DNA of 64,000 bases from Bacillus timonensis (GTDB lineage Bacteria > Bacillota > Bacilli > Bacillales > Bacillaceae_L). The stretch lies in contig JAIVAN010000012.1 of the NCBI GenBank assembly GCA_020171895.1, forward strand, positions 1 through 64,000, written 5' to 3'. Position numbers and translations under genes: made by a program. Below, one piece after another: positions 53,712 to 63,500 of this stretch (its first letter is position 1; each line of letters opens with the position of its first letter). A model generated the notes under the pieces. That model was not told the origin of the DNA, searched no databases, and was given only the letters and a program-made list of their open reading frames with translations.

Positions 53712-54782
53712 TTGAAATTTTCTACATTTTTGGAGTGGGTAAATGGTTTACATTTGATGGGTGTTATTGTAGCGGGTAGTGTAGTAGTTGGAATCATATT
53801 GTTAAGAATTATGATTTTGTGGAGTGCAAAAAAATTCTCCAATACATATCCTGCCATTCGAAGCATCGTAAATTGGTTTACCTTTTATGGAGCACTAATA
53901 TTTCTGCTTATGTATTTTTCAGATTCAGAGTGGATGTTTACAAGTTTCTTAAAAATAGGAAAGGTTGAAGTGACAATCTTTCTAATTATTGTTGCTATTC
54001 TCATAATCTCGTTAGCGAGCAGGATATCAAAGATATCGACAAGTGTGTTTTTACCGTCTCTTTATAATCGGTATAATTTAGACAAAGGGTTGCGCTTTAC
54101 GTTTGATCGGATTATTCATTATACCATTATGGTAATAGCGTTTATCATCAGCTTAACAACAGTAGGAATTGATATGAGTGCATTAACAGTTTTTGCTGGA
54201 ATTATTAGTGTTGGAATTGGATTTGGTCTACAAAACATTGCATCTAATTTTATCTCAGGAATTATTTTATTGTTCGAGAGGCCGATAAAAGTAGGAGATC
54301 GTGTAATCGTTGATGAGATCATTGGTGATGTTGAGAAAATTAATATGCGAGCAACCATTATTAAAACGTTAGATAATGAACATATCATTGTACCGAATTC
54401 TTACTTTTTAGAAGAAAAAGTAGTGAATCGTTCCTTTAGTGACCCACGCCTACGTTTAGTCGTACCCATTGGTGTTGCTTATGGTACAGATGTGGAAAAA
54501 GTAAGAGAACTACTGCTAGAGGTTGTAACTGAAGAGCAGGAGGTAACTTCGTCGGTATTATTGCATCCCGAGCCTTTTGTAAATTTTGTTGGGTTTGGGG
54601 AATCATCACTAGACTTTGAATTATTTGTTTGGATTGCAGATCCAAATCAGTTTATAGTAATTAAAAGTAACCTTAATTTTAGGATAAATCGAATCCTATC
54701 AGATCACAGCATTGAAATTCCATTCCCTCAACGTGATATCCATATTAGAAGTGTAGAGAAGACTATAGAGAAGAAGCTATAA
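53712..54782 (+). CDS. MscS-family mechanosensitive channel
   Basis: 356 residues with about five membrane helices; the pore helix and beta domain are typical: G-I-I-S-V-G-I-G-F-G-L-Q-N-I-A-S-N, E-R-P-I-K-V-G-D-R-V, and I-V-P-N-S-Y-F. Releases solutes on hypo-osmotic shock. TTG start at 53712 with AAGGGGGAA. Divergent from the mnx operon. Confidence 0.93.
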   Translation: MKFSTFLEWVNGLHLMGVIVAGSVVVGIILLRIMILWSAKKFSNTYPAIRSIVNWFTFYGALIFLLMYFSDSEWMFTSFLKIGKVEVTIFLIIVAILIISLASRISKISTSVFLPSLYNRYNLDKGLRFTFDRIIHYTIMVIAFIISLTTVGIDMSALTVFAGIISVGIGFGLQNIASNFISGIILLFERPIKVGDRVIVDEIIGDVEKINMRATIIKTLDNEHIIVPNSYFLEEKVVNRSFSDPRLRLVVPIGVAYGTDVEKVRELLLEVVTEEQEVTSSVLLHPEPFVNFVGFGESSLDFELFVWIADPNQFIVIKSNLNFRINRILSDHSIEIPFPQRDIHIRSVEKTIEKKL

Positions 54783-54856
54783 CTATTTTTTCTTCTTCAC
54801 CTCGTAGTATAATAAGTAGAAGTAACTCGATTATTTGAAAAAGGAACGATAAAAGG

Positions 54857-55087
54857 ATGTATCTTACAATAAAAGAAACGGCTGAACATTTATCTTTACC
54901 AGAGGCATATATTGAACAATTAATCTTAAATAAGAAAATTCGCGCGATTCATGATGGAGAGCAATACATTATTTACAAAGAACAATTCAATAACCATATG
55001 GACCAGCTCGAAAAGTATAAAAAAATGATTGCTGATTACCTAAGTGAACCTCTACCTGAAGACCCTGATGTCAAAGATGAGGATTAA
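54857..55087 (+). CDS. Excisionase-type helix-turn-helix protein
   Basis: 76 residues: Y-L-T-I-K-E-T-A-E-H-L-S-L-P-E-A-Y-I at the start is the MerR/excisionase winged helix, followed by I-H-D-G-E-Q-Y-I-I wing and an acidic tail. No phage or integrase nearby, so a host regulator is likely. ATG with AAAAGGATG. Confidence 0.75.
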   Translation: MYLTIKETAEHLSLPEAYIEQLILNKKIRAIHDGEQYIIYKEQFNNHMDQLEKYKKMIADYLSEPLPEDPDVKDED

Positions 55088-55116
55088 CAAGCGAAAAAGT
55101 GAATATATTACAATAT

Positions 55117-55153
55117 AAAAAGCATCTGCAGACAACACAGCAGATGCTTTTTA
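55117..55153 (+). terminator. Terminator after excisionase-type gene
   Basis: Stem AAAAAGCATCTGC / GCAGATGCTTTTT. Confidence 0.9.
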
Positions 55154-55211
55154 AGTTAAGTGGCTTGCATGCTAACTAAGAATTTGCACCATGGCACATA
55201 TAAATACGCGA

Positions 55212-55412
55212 TTGTTTCTTGTATCTTAGAATGTTGGACATTAGTATTTTTCCGTGTTAATCGGAGTGGAAGAACCGAGACTCCTGCGGGAATTGCGCTA
55301 GGCTTGAGACCCCACAGGCAAAGCCGAGGAGGCTCAAGAAGCGCCCCGCGGAAAGCGAGGTTCCTGCAACGCAGATTAACACCCCCAGTTCAGTGTGGTA
55401 TTTTCAGGGTAG
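55212..55412. repeat. GC-rich structured intergenic repeat, copy 3
   Basis: Same blocks as copies 1 and 2, with GTTAATC / GATTAAC ends. The rest of 55154-55536 has no gene. Confidence 0.8.
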
Positions 55413-55536
55413 ATAAAAAGAACAAAAAGAGTAAAAATATTTAAAAAATAAGAAAAATAGAGTATCATAAAAATATTAAGGAACACGAAATATTAGGAAG
55501 CTAAAATAAAAAGAACTTCATCATGGGGGATATACG

Positions 55537-57267
55537 ATGTCTAAAATGTTTCAATTTCTTAAACCTTATCGTCTACCGGTATCAGTTGCGCTATTTCTAA
55601 TGCTGGTAGAATTGTTTGTTGAACTCTTCCATCCACTCATTATGGCCAAAATTATAGACGAGGGAATCTTAAAAGAAGACCTTACAGTCGTCATAATTTG
55701 GGGGAGTATGATGGTCATCATGTCACTCCTCGCCTTTCTTTCAGGTATAACAAACTCATTTTTTGCCTCGCATGTAAGTCAAAGCTTCGGTTTTGATGTA
55801 AGAGAAAAATTATATGAAAAAATACAATCATTCTCGTTTGCAAATTCGAACAAATTTCCTACATCATCGCTCATTACCCGTATGACAAATGACGTGACGC
55901 AGGTTCAAAATACCGTTTTTATGAGCTTGCGAATTATGCTTCGAGCTCCTTTACTTATTATCGGGGGAACGATTATGGCTGTCGTAGTAAACGCAAAGCT
56001 AGCACTCGTTCTTTTAATAGCAGTACCATTGTTATTATTATTTCTCGTATATGTCATGAATAAAGGATGGTCATTATTCAATGCTGTACAACAAAAACTA
56101 GACAACGTGAATGGTGTGATGAGAGAAAATTTAGGTGCTATTCGTTTAATCAAAGCGTTATTAAGAGCAAAACATGAGGTGAATCGTTTTACAGATGCAA
56201 ATGAACAGTTAAAACAAAAAACAGTAGCGGCATTACGTTTAATGGAGATAACGATGCCCATTCTATTACTTTTAATGAATGTCAGTATATTAGTCATTCT
56301 TTGGTTTGGTTCAATAGGAGTAGAAAATAATCAGGTCAAGGTTGGAGAAGTTGTTGCGATCATTAATTATTCTACTAGGATAACGGCAGCCTTATCTATT
56401 TTTTCATTTATCGTTATTGCTTTTTCAAAAGCAAAAGCATCGGCTTCTCGTATCTCTGAAGTACTAGAAACTGAGGTTGATTTGGTTGATACGACCGAAA
56501 TGAACAACTCTTTTCAAATAAAAGATGGGAAAATTGAATTTCAAAAGGTTTCATTTACTTACCCAGATACAAAAACAAATATATTAGAAAATCTCACATT
56601 TACTGTTTCTCCTAATCAAACGATAGCCATTCTTGGTTCGACTGGCTCTGGAAAAACGTCTTTATTTCAATTAATTCCTAGGCTTTATGATGTGAATGAA
56701 GGGACCATTCTAATCGATCAACAAGATATTCGGGATATCCAGTTAGAGAAGTTAAGAAGAAATATTGGTCTTGTTCCACAAGAAGCATGGCTGTTCACTG
56801 GAACAATTAGAGATAATATTGCTTGGGGTAAAGAGGATGCGACATTAGAAGAAGTCATAAAAGCAGCAAAAGATGCTCAAATTCATGAAACAATCGTGCA
56901 GCTCCCAAAACAGTACGAAACATTAATTGGCCAAAAAGGTGTGAATTTATCGGGCGGACAAAAACAACGACTATCCATTGCTCGCGCTTTAGTTAGAAAA
57001 CCAAAGATTCTCTTACTTGATGATAGTACCAGTGCTTTAGATGTAAATACAGAAGCGAAACTGTTAAATGCGTTAAAGGAATATACATGTACGACACTAA
57101 TTATTACTCAAAAGATTAGCACAGCAATAGCAGCAGACGCTATCTATTTATTAGATGAGGGTAAAATTGTTGAAAAGGGTAGTCATGAAGAACTTTTATC
57201 TATGTCTACTTTATATCAAAAAATTTATGAATCACAATATGGAAAGGAGAAAGTGAATCATGCTTAA
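55537..57267 (+). CDS. Heterodimeric ABC exporter subunit 1 (degenerate ATP site), YfiB-like
   Basis: 576 residues: six membrane helices then ATPase with Walker A G-S-T-G-S-G-K-T, signature L-S-G-G-Q and Walker B L-L-L-D-D-S-T-S, where Asp replaces the catalytic Glu. Switch His is replaced (T-Q-K-I-S). So this half has the non-hydrolysing site, as in BmrC and YfiB type subunits. Overlaps the partner gene by 8 bp. Probable multidrug or peptide exporter. Confidence 0.92.
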   Translation: MSKMFQFLKPYRLPVSVALFLMLVELFVELFHPLIMAKIIDEGILKEDLTVVIIWGSMMVIMSLLAFLSGITNSFFASHVSQSFGFDVREKLYEKIQSFSFANSNKFPTSSLITRMTNDVTQVQNTVFMSLRIMLRAPLLIIGGTIMAVVVNAKLALVLLIAVPLLLLFLVYVMNKGWSLFNAVQQKLDNVNGVMRENLGAIRLIKALLRAKHEVNRFTDANEQLKQKTVAALRLMEITMPILLLLMNVSILVILWFGSIGVENNQVKVGEVVAIINYSTRITAALSIFSFIVIAFSKAKASASRISEVLETEVDLVDTTEMNNSFQIKDGKIEFQKVSFTYPDTKTNILENLTFTVSPNQTIAILGSTGSGKTSLFQLIPRLYDVNEGTILIDQQDIRDIQLEKLRRNIGLVPQEAWLFTGTIRDNIAWGKEDATLEEVIKAAKDAQIHETIVQLPKQYETLIGQKGVNLSGGQKQRLSIARALVRKPKILLLDDSTSALDVNTEAKLLNALKEYTCTTLIITQKISTAIAADAIYLLDEGKIVEKGSHEELLSMSTLYQKIYESQYGKEKVNHA

Positions 57268-59086
57268 ACAGTTACTCATTCCTTTCCGTTATCCCAAAAT
57301 TAATTTAGAACAAATTGAGACTCCTAATGGTAACAAAAAGAGGCCAAAGGCAAAAAATACATTAGGTACATTAAAAAGAATATGGGCATATCTAGCATTA
57401 AAAAAGGGACTGTTATGGCAAGTGCTCACCATGGTTGTAATCAGCTCGTTTTTAAGCTTATTAGGCCCATTTCTTATTGGGATGGCAGTCGATGATTATA
57501 TTGTAAGTAAGAGTAGTAGTGGAATTGGATTCGTACTCCTTCAATTAATTGGAGTATATATCTTTTATTCTATTGCCATCTTTCTACAAAATTTTTGGAT
57601 GATTGGAATCGCACAGCACACGGTTTTTACAATGAGAACAGAATTGTTTCAACATCTTCATAAGCTACCAATCACCTTTTTTGATAAAAGAAAGACAGGA
57701 GAACTAATGAGTAGGGTCACAAATGATATTGAAAATGTGAGTTCTACCTTGAATAGCTCGGTTATTCAAATATTCTCAAGTGTACTAATAATAATTGGAA
57801 CTATAAGTGTCATGATTTGGATTAGCCCACTTCTTACGTTGATTACTCTGCTCATTATTCCGTTAATGGTTCTTGGGTTGAAATGGATTACGAAGAGAAC
57901 AAGTAAGTTGTTTAAAGAACAGCAACGAAACCTAGGTGATTTGAACGGATACATTGAGGAAACGATATCTGGACAAAAAATCATTAAAACGTACTCCCAA
58001 GAACAAAATGTGATAGTAGAATTTAAGAAAAAAAATAACAAATTAAAAGGTTCGGCATTTTGGGCGCTTACCTTCTCTGGATTTATACCAAAATTAATGA
58101 ACGTGTTAAATAACTTAAGCTTCACCATTATTGCTGGAATTGGTGGGATTTTTGCTTTAAATGACATGATTTCAATCGGAGCAATTGTTATTTTTGCGGA
58201 GTACTCTAGACAATTTACTCGTCCACTAAATGATTTAGCGAATCAGTTTAATACACTCCTATCAGCTGTTGCAGGAGCAGAGAGAGTGTTTGACATAATG
58301 GATGAAGATAAAGAAGAACATCATGAGCTAGCTGCAAAAAAACTAAATGATGTACAAGGAGATGTAAAGTTTACTGGAGTATCATTTTCTTATGAAGGTG
58401 ATGATCATACGATTGAGGATATTTATTTCCATGTACCAGCAGGTCAAACAGTTGCTTTCGTTGGACCAACGGGCGCTGGTAAAACGACAATCATCAGTTT
58501 GCTTTCACGATTTTATAATATAGATAGCGGAACGATCTCAATCGATGGTCAAGATATTTCAAATATAAGCCGAGAAGAACTAAGAAGACATATGGGATTT
58601 GTATTACAAGATCCGTATTTGTTTGAAGGTACTATTATGGAGAATATCCGATATGGTCGCTTAAATGCAAGAGATGATGAAGTAATAGAGGCAGCAAAAC
58701 AGGCAAATGCTCATTCCTTTATTATGAAGCTACCTAATCAGTATAATACTGATTTAAGACAGGATGGCAGTGGCATTAGCCAAGGACAAAGACAATTGTT
58801 ATCAATTGCGAGAGCAATCCTTTCTGATCCAACCATACTAATTTTAGATGAAGCAACTAGTAGTATTGATACGATCACAGAAATTAAAATTCAAGAAGCG
58901 TTACAGCGATTGATGAAAGGACGTTCGAGCTTTGTCATTGCCCATCGTTTAAATACCATTCAACAGGCAGATCAAATCTTTGTATTAGATGCAGGGAAAA
59001 TCATCGAGAGAGGCACACATCAATCACTCTTACAAGAAAAAGGGTTTTATTATGGACTCTATCAAAATAACAAACAAGAAGCATAG
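57260..59086 (+). CDS. Heterodimeric ABC exporter subunit 2 (catalytic), YfiC-like
   Basis: 608 residues with ~25 extra N-terminal residues. ATPase has G-P-T-G-A-G-K-T, an altered signature I-S-Q-G-Q (L-S-G-G-Q expected), Walker B L-I-L-D-E-A-T-S with catalytic Glu and A-H-R-L switch His. Together with the partner one composite site is canonical and one degenerate, standard for heterodimeric exporters. Lengths suit the YfiB/YfiC pair. Confidence 0.92.
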   Translation: MLKQLLIPFRYPKINLEQIETPNGNKKRPKAKNTLGTLKRIWAYLALKKGLLWQVLTMVVISSFLSLLGPFLIGMAVDDYIVSKSSSGIGFVLLQLIGVYIFYSIAIFLQNFWMIGIAQHTVFTMRTELFQHLHKLPITFFDKRKTGELMSRVTNDIENVSSTLNSSVIQIFSSVLIIIGTISVMIWISPLLTLITLLIIPLMVLGLKWITKRTSKLFKEQQRNLGDLNGYIEETISGQKIIKTYSQEQNVIVEFKKKNNKLKGSAFWALTFSGFIPKLMNVLNNLSFTIIAGIGGIFALNDMISIGAIVIFAEYSRQFTRPLNDLANQFNTLLSAVAGAERVFDIMDEDKEEHHELAAKKLNDVQGDVKFTGVSFSYEGDDHTIEDIYFHVPAGQTVAFVGPTGAGKTTIISLLSRFYNIDSGTISIDGQDISNISREELRRHMGFVLQDPYLFEGTIMENIRYGRLNARDDEVIEAAKQANAHSFIMKLPNQYNTDLRQDGSGISQGQRQLLSIARAILSDPTILILDEATSSIDTITEIKIQEALQRLMKGRSSFVIAHRLNTIQQADQIFVLDAGKIIERGTHQSLLQEKGFYYGLYQNNKQEA

Positions 59087-59096
59087 TATGTAAAAA

Positions 59097-59129
59097 AAGC
59101 TTAGTATACCGCTAAGCTTTCCTTTTTTT
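59097..59129 (+). terminator. Terminator after ABC exporter operon
   Basis: Stem AAGCTTAG / CTAAGCTT with loop TATACCG and a T-rich tail. Confidence 0.8.
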
Positions 59130-59247
59130 AAAAGGCTCTTTTTTTAAGAGTTCGTATAAGAAAACTTCTTTAATTTAAAAGAGAATAAAGGATTCTGTAA
59201 GTTTTTGTCGTATCTTAACAACAAAGAGAAAGATTGGAGAAGATAAG

Positions 59248-60540
59248 ATGCTGGCAGAAAAATTACTTTTACATGTTTTAATCATCCTTTCTCCCATCCT
59301 TATGTATATTGCTCTATTTGAGAATAAACAGATAGGGAAAACACCTTATTTAACTGGGGTATTACATGGAATAGCAGCAATACTTTGTATGTCTTTTCCT
59401 TTTTATAGCTATGGTCTGTATTGGGACTTAAGGTATGTACCTCTTGTTCTTTCCATTTTATATGGTGGGCCAATTGCTGGAGGGATTGTATTCTTCGCAA
59501 TTATGTTGACGAGAACAATAATAGGCGGAGATGCGTTACTGTTTGGTTATTTAAGTGGAACGTTGGCAGCAATTCTCCCATTCATCTTGATGAAGTATTT
59601 TTGGAAGTTTGACTCAAACAAGAGAATTAGAGTTGCAGTTTCAGTTGGGCTTTGGCCAGGGATAACTTCACTATCTATCCTAATGGTTTATGTATTTATC
59701 TTAAATAGATCGAATGAAGATAGCTTAGGTCCATTATTAGATATTGCATCATTTGGTGTCATTTATATAGTAGGCTTAATACTTGCTGTATTACTACATG
59801 AGGCAATTGTTGAGAGAAACATAATGAAAAATGAAATACATCGTGCTGAAAAACTCAATACATTAGGTGAATTAGCCGCATCAATCGCGCATGAAGTGAG
59901 GAATCCGTTAACGGTTGTAAAGGGATTTCTACAACTCATGCATAAACAAGAAAAAGGCCAAAATCAAGAGTATCTTGCTCTTGTATTAAGTGAATTAGGA
60001 AGAGCAGAGGCAATCATAAATGATTATCTAAACTTTGCAAAGCCACAATTTAAGAAGGTGGAAGAAGTTGAAATTTCAGAGGTCCTTTCTGATGTTATAT
60101 TACTGTTAAAGCCTTTAGCCACTAAACAAGATGTACAAATAACAACTGAAATAAGGTCAAATTCACTGATTAAAACAGATCGAAATCAAATGAAGCAAGC
60201 TTTTGTTAATTTGATTAAAAATGCAATTGAAGCGTCTATTGATGGTGGAAAGATATCAATTCGCTTATATCAAGTAGACGAAGTAGCGTATATAAAAATT
60301 AAAGATAATGGCAAAGGGATGAGCAAGGAGCAACTCTCTAGAATTGGTACATTATTTTATACTACGAAAGACAAAGGGACGGGGCTAGGAACAATGGTCT
60401 CACTTCGAATTATTGAATCAATGGAAGGAAAGCTTTCTTATTCTAGTAAAATTGATGAGGGTACAGAGGTGACAATTACTATCCCTGTACATAAAGGGAA
60501 AATGGCGGTTATTCATAATAAAAAGGAAATGTCAGGTTAA
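59248..60540 (+). CDS. kinB: KinB-type sporulation sensor histidine kinase
   Basis: 430 residues, close to KinB of B. subtilis (428). N-terminal 5TM-5TMR_LYT-type membrane sensor with about six helices (residues 5-185), H-box A-S-I-A-H-E-V-R-N-P with phospho-His215, N-box L-I-K-N-A-I-E-A, G-boxes D-N-G-K-G-M and G-T-G-L-G. Would feed phosphate to Spo0F in the sporulation phosphorelay. ATG with TTGGAGAAG. No kapB-like gene follows; next is a terminator and a convergent gene, which differs from the B. subtilis kinB-kapB operon. Confidence 0.8.
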   Translation: MLAEKLLLHVLIILSPILMYIALFENKQIGKTPYLTGVLHGIAAILCMSFPFYSYGLYWDLRYVPLVLSILYGGPIAGGIVFFAIMLTRTIIGGDALLFGYLSGTLAAILPFILMKYFWKFDSNKRIRVAVSVGLWPGITSLSILMVYVFILNRSNEDSLGPLLDIASFGVIYIVGLILAVLLHEAIVERNIMKNEIHRAEKLNTLGELAASIAHEVRNPLTVVKGFLQLMHKQEKGQNQEYLALVLSELGRAEAIINDYLNFAKPQFKKVEEVEISEVLSDVILLLKPLATKQDVQITTEIRSNSLIKTDRNQMKQAFVNLIKNAIEASIDGGKISIRLYQVDEVAYIKIKDNGKGMSKEQLSRIGTLFYTTKDKGTGLGTMVSLRIIESMEGKLSYSSKIDEGTEVTITIPVHKGKMAVIHNKKEMSG

Positions 60541-60550
60541 AAAAATTAGT

Positions 60551-60587
60551 AATGAAAAAGGATGCCTAAGAGGCATCCTTTTTCATT
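60551..60587. terminator. Bidirectional terminator between kinB and yfkN-like genes
   Basis: Stem AATGAAAAAGGATGCCT / AGGCATCCTTTTTCATT, loop AAG; nearly perfect and symmetric. Confidence 0.92.
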
Positions 60588-60596
60588 GTTCTGCTA

Positions 60597-63500
60597 TTAA
60601 CCTTTCATAACCGTTCTTCTACGTTGAATAACGTAAGCAAATCCGCCCATCGAAAGTAAGAGCATACCAATTAATAGATAGTTAAAGCTGTTTGTAGCAG
60701 TGTCTGGTAATTCTTTTCCATCAGAATCTTTATCAGAACCATCATCAGTTCCAGGAGTTAAACCACCGTCACCCGGTGTAGAACCACCATCTCCAGGTGT
60801 AGATCCACCGTCTCCAGGTGTGCCACTAGATGCTACTTCTTTTACTGTGTATTGGCTGAAATGACTTACCCATGCAAATACTTCACCAGATTCAGCGTCG
60901 TAGTAGCTTTCTACAAGCTCCCACTCAGAAGTTTCTTCATTGAAGTAGAAAATGCTAGGATTTGTAGCCTCTTTATCAAGCTTGAAGCTTAAGGTTACAT
61001 CATCAACAAATGTTGTCACATCTGCGCCATTTTGTGTAATGGTGAAATCATAAATGGCTGTTAATGAATCTTCATCCGTTCCAAGGTTTGTAATTGTAAA
61101 CGTTGCGTCAGCAGCTACAAGGTTTGAAACTGGAATTGTTACTTCCACAAAATCAGTAAATAACGTAATTGAAGCGTTTTGAGCGATTAAGAATGAGATT
61201 TGTTCTGCTGTTAACGATACTTCTACAGTCTCAGTATCTTGACCCGCAGTTAAATCAATTGGTAATGTTCCGTTAGCCGGTGTAAGTTTCACTTTTTCCA
61301 GTGCAACTGTAGCTGTAGCTTTTTTACCATCTTTTACAATGTCAGCAGCAACTGGATCGATTACTTCTGTGATACGACCTTCTAGTTCAGGAGCTACAGT
61401 ACCTACTTTAGCTAAATACTCAGTGAATACTTCGTAATCTACAAAGTAAAGCTCTTTCATTCTTCCATCGTTTTTCGCATTTTTAAAGACAGCATAGCCG
61501 TCGCCACCGTCAGCGATATATGCGTTAGTTGCAACTGTATACATTTTATCTAAGTCAAGTTCTTCAATACCGTTTTCTGTTTCAACGAATACATCAACGA
61601 TACGACTTCCTGCTGGCATGCTGCGGTTAAACGAGTAGTATAAACCTGAAACTTGTGCGAAACGTCCCGCACCAAATTCGATTTCACTTACTGCGTTTTC
61701 TAAAGCAGCTAATACTTCAGCACCTGATAAATCAAGCGTTACTAAATTGTTACCAAACGGCATTGTTGTTAGTACTTCACCAAGAGAAATATCTCCGCTG
61801 TCAATTGAAGCACGGATACCACCACCATTTTGAATAGCGATTGTAGTGTTTGGCATAATTGTTTTTGCTTTTGCTAGCATACTATCAGTAATTAAGTTAC
61901 CTAAGTTTGTTTCCTGAGAACGAACACTCTTACGCTCACCATTTAAAAATACATCTGTCTTTCCTACGATTGTATTTTTTAATTCTTCAAGTGGTTTTTC
62001 GTATTCAGCTAGTAATGCAGCAGCTTCAGGGTCTGCAGCAATGACATATTTTTTGTTTGCATCTTTTTCATTAATGTTGATTAATTGATCGTTCCAAGAT
62101 TTAAGAATACCAGCGTCACTGAATGAAAGATCTAAACGACCTAAGTAGTTGCCATACTCTTGAGCTTGAACGATAAGTGTTGGCTCTGAATCAAGGTTGT
62201 AAACAACTGCTTTGTCTAGTTGTGTATGAGAGTGACCACCAACTACTACGTCAATTCCATCTACTGCTTCAACTAACTTCTTGTCATAAGCGAAACCTAA
62301 ATGAGTTAAACCAATGATTTTATTAATTCCTTGGCTTTGAAGCATTGAAACTGTTTCTTTAGCTTTCGTAATGTAGTTTTCAAACACTACATCTTTACCA
62401 GGAGCAGCTAAGAATGCAGTTTCTTCAGTTGTTAAACCAAATACCCCTACTTTTTCACCATCTACATCAAGGATTACTGCTGGATAGATGTTTCCACCTT
62501 CACCAGGTTGACCAATTGTATTTTTGAACAATGGACCTAAATGAGCATCTTTCGTGTAGTTGATGTTTGAGCTTACGATTGGGAATTGTGTTTTCTTTAT
62601 AAATTCTGCTAACACTTCAGGACCTTTATCAAATTCATGGTTTCCAGGTACCATTACGTCGTAGCCAATCATGTTCATGAATTCTACGTCAGCTTGTCCT
62701 AGATACTGGTTGAAGAATAACGTTCCAGAGAAAACATCCCCAGCATCAACTAGAATGGAGTTATCTACTTCTGTACGAATTTCTTTAATCTTCGTAATAC
62801 GACGAGCAACATTTTCTAAATGAGCATGTGTATCGTTTGTGTGCATGATTGTTAAATCAAAACGCTTTAAGTCTACTGAGTACTTTGCAAATCCATTTTC
62901 TAAAGTTTGAACATATTTAATGTCATCTGTATTCTCAGCATACTTTTGAGCAGCTGGAGAAGAATAGAATACTAAATTTACATCACCATTAATTGGTGCA
63001 AATGACCAGTTGCGATCTGCAGAAGGGTTAATTGTACCGTTATCGCGAATGTAGTTAACTAACACTTGACGGTTTTCGTCAGGTGATTCAATGATAATTT
63101 TGTCTCCACCTGGATTAGCAATTGGTGTGAATGTTGCACGGTAGTTATTTGTTGCAACGATAAATTCTTGCTCTAAATCAATTGGTTCACCGTTGTATTG
63201 TAAGTTAATAATACGTTCAGAATCACTAACTTTTACATCGCCTTTGCTATTATATCGTTGTGGTTGTGTCACATCAATTTGATACGTCAGACCATCAATG
63301 ATGTCAAAGTTATAGCTTGGGAAACCAGTAGAGCTATTATTAGGTTTTACTAATAGTTGCTCTGCAGGGTTATTAGGGTCGATTTGGTTAAATTGTCCTG
63401 CAGACCACTCTAACCACTCTTTGACCTGTTGACCTGTTAATTTCACAGCCATTACTGTGTTTGGATATTTATATAGAGACGCTGTATCTTTAATTGCGAT

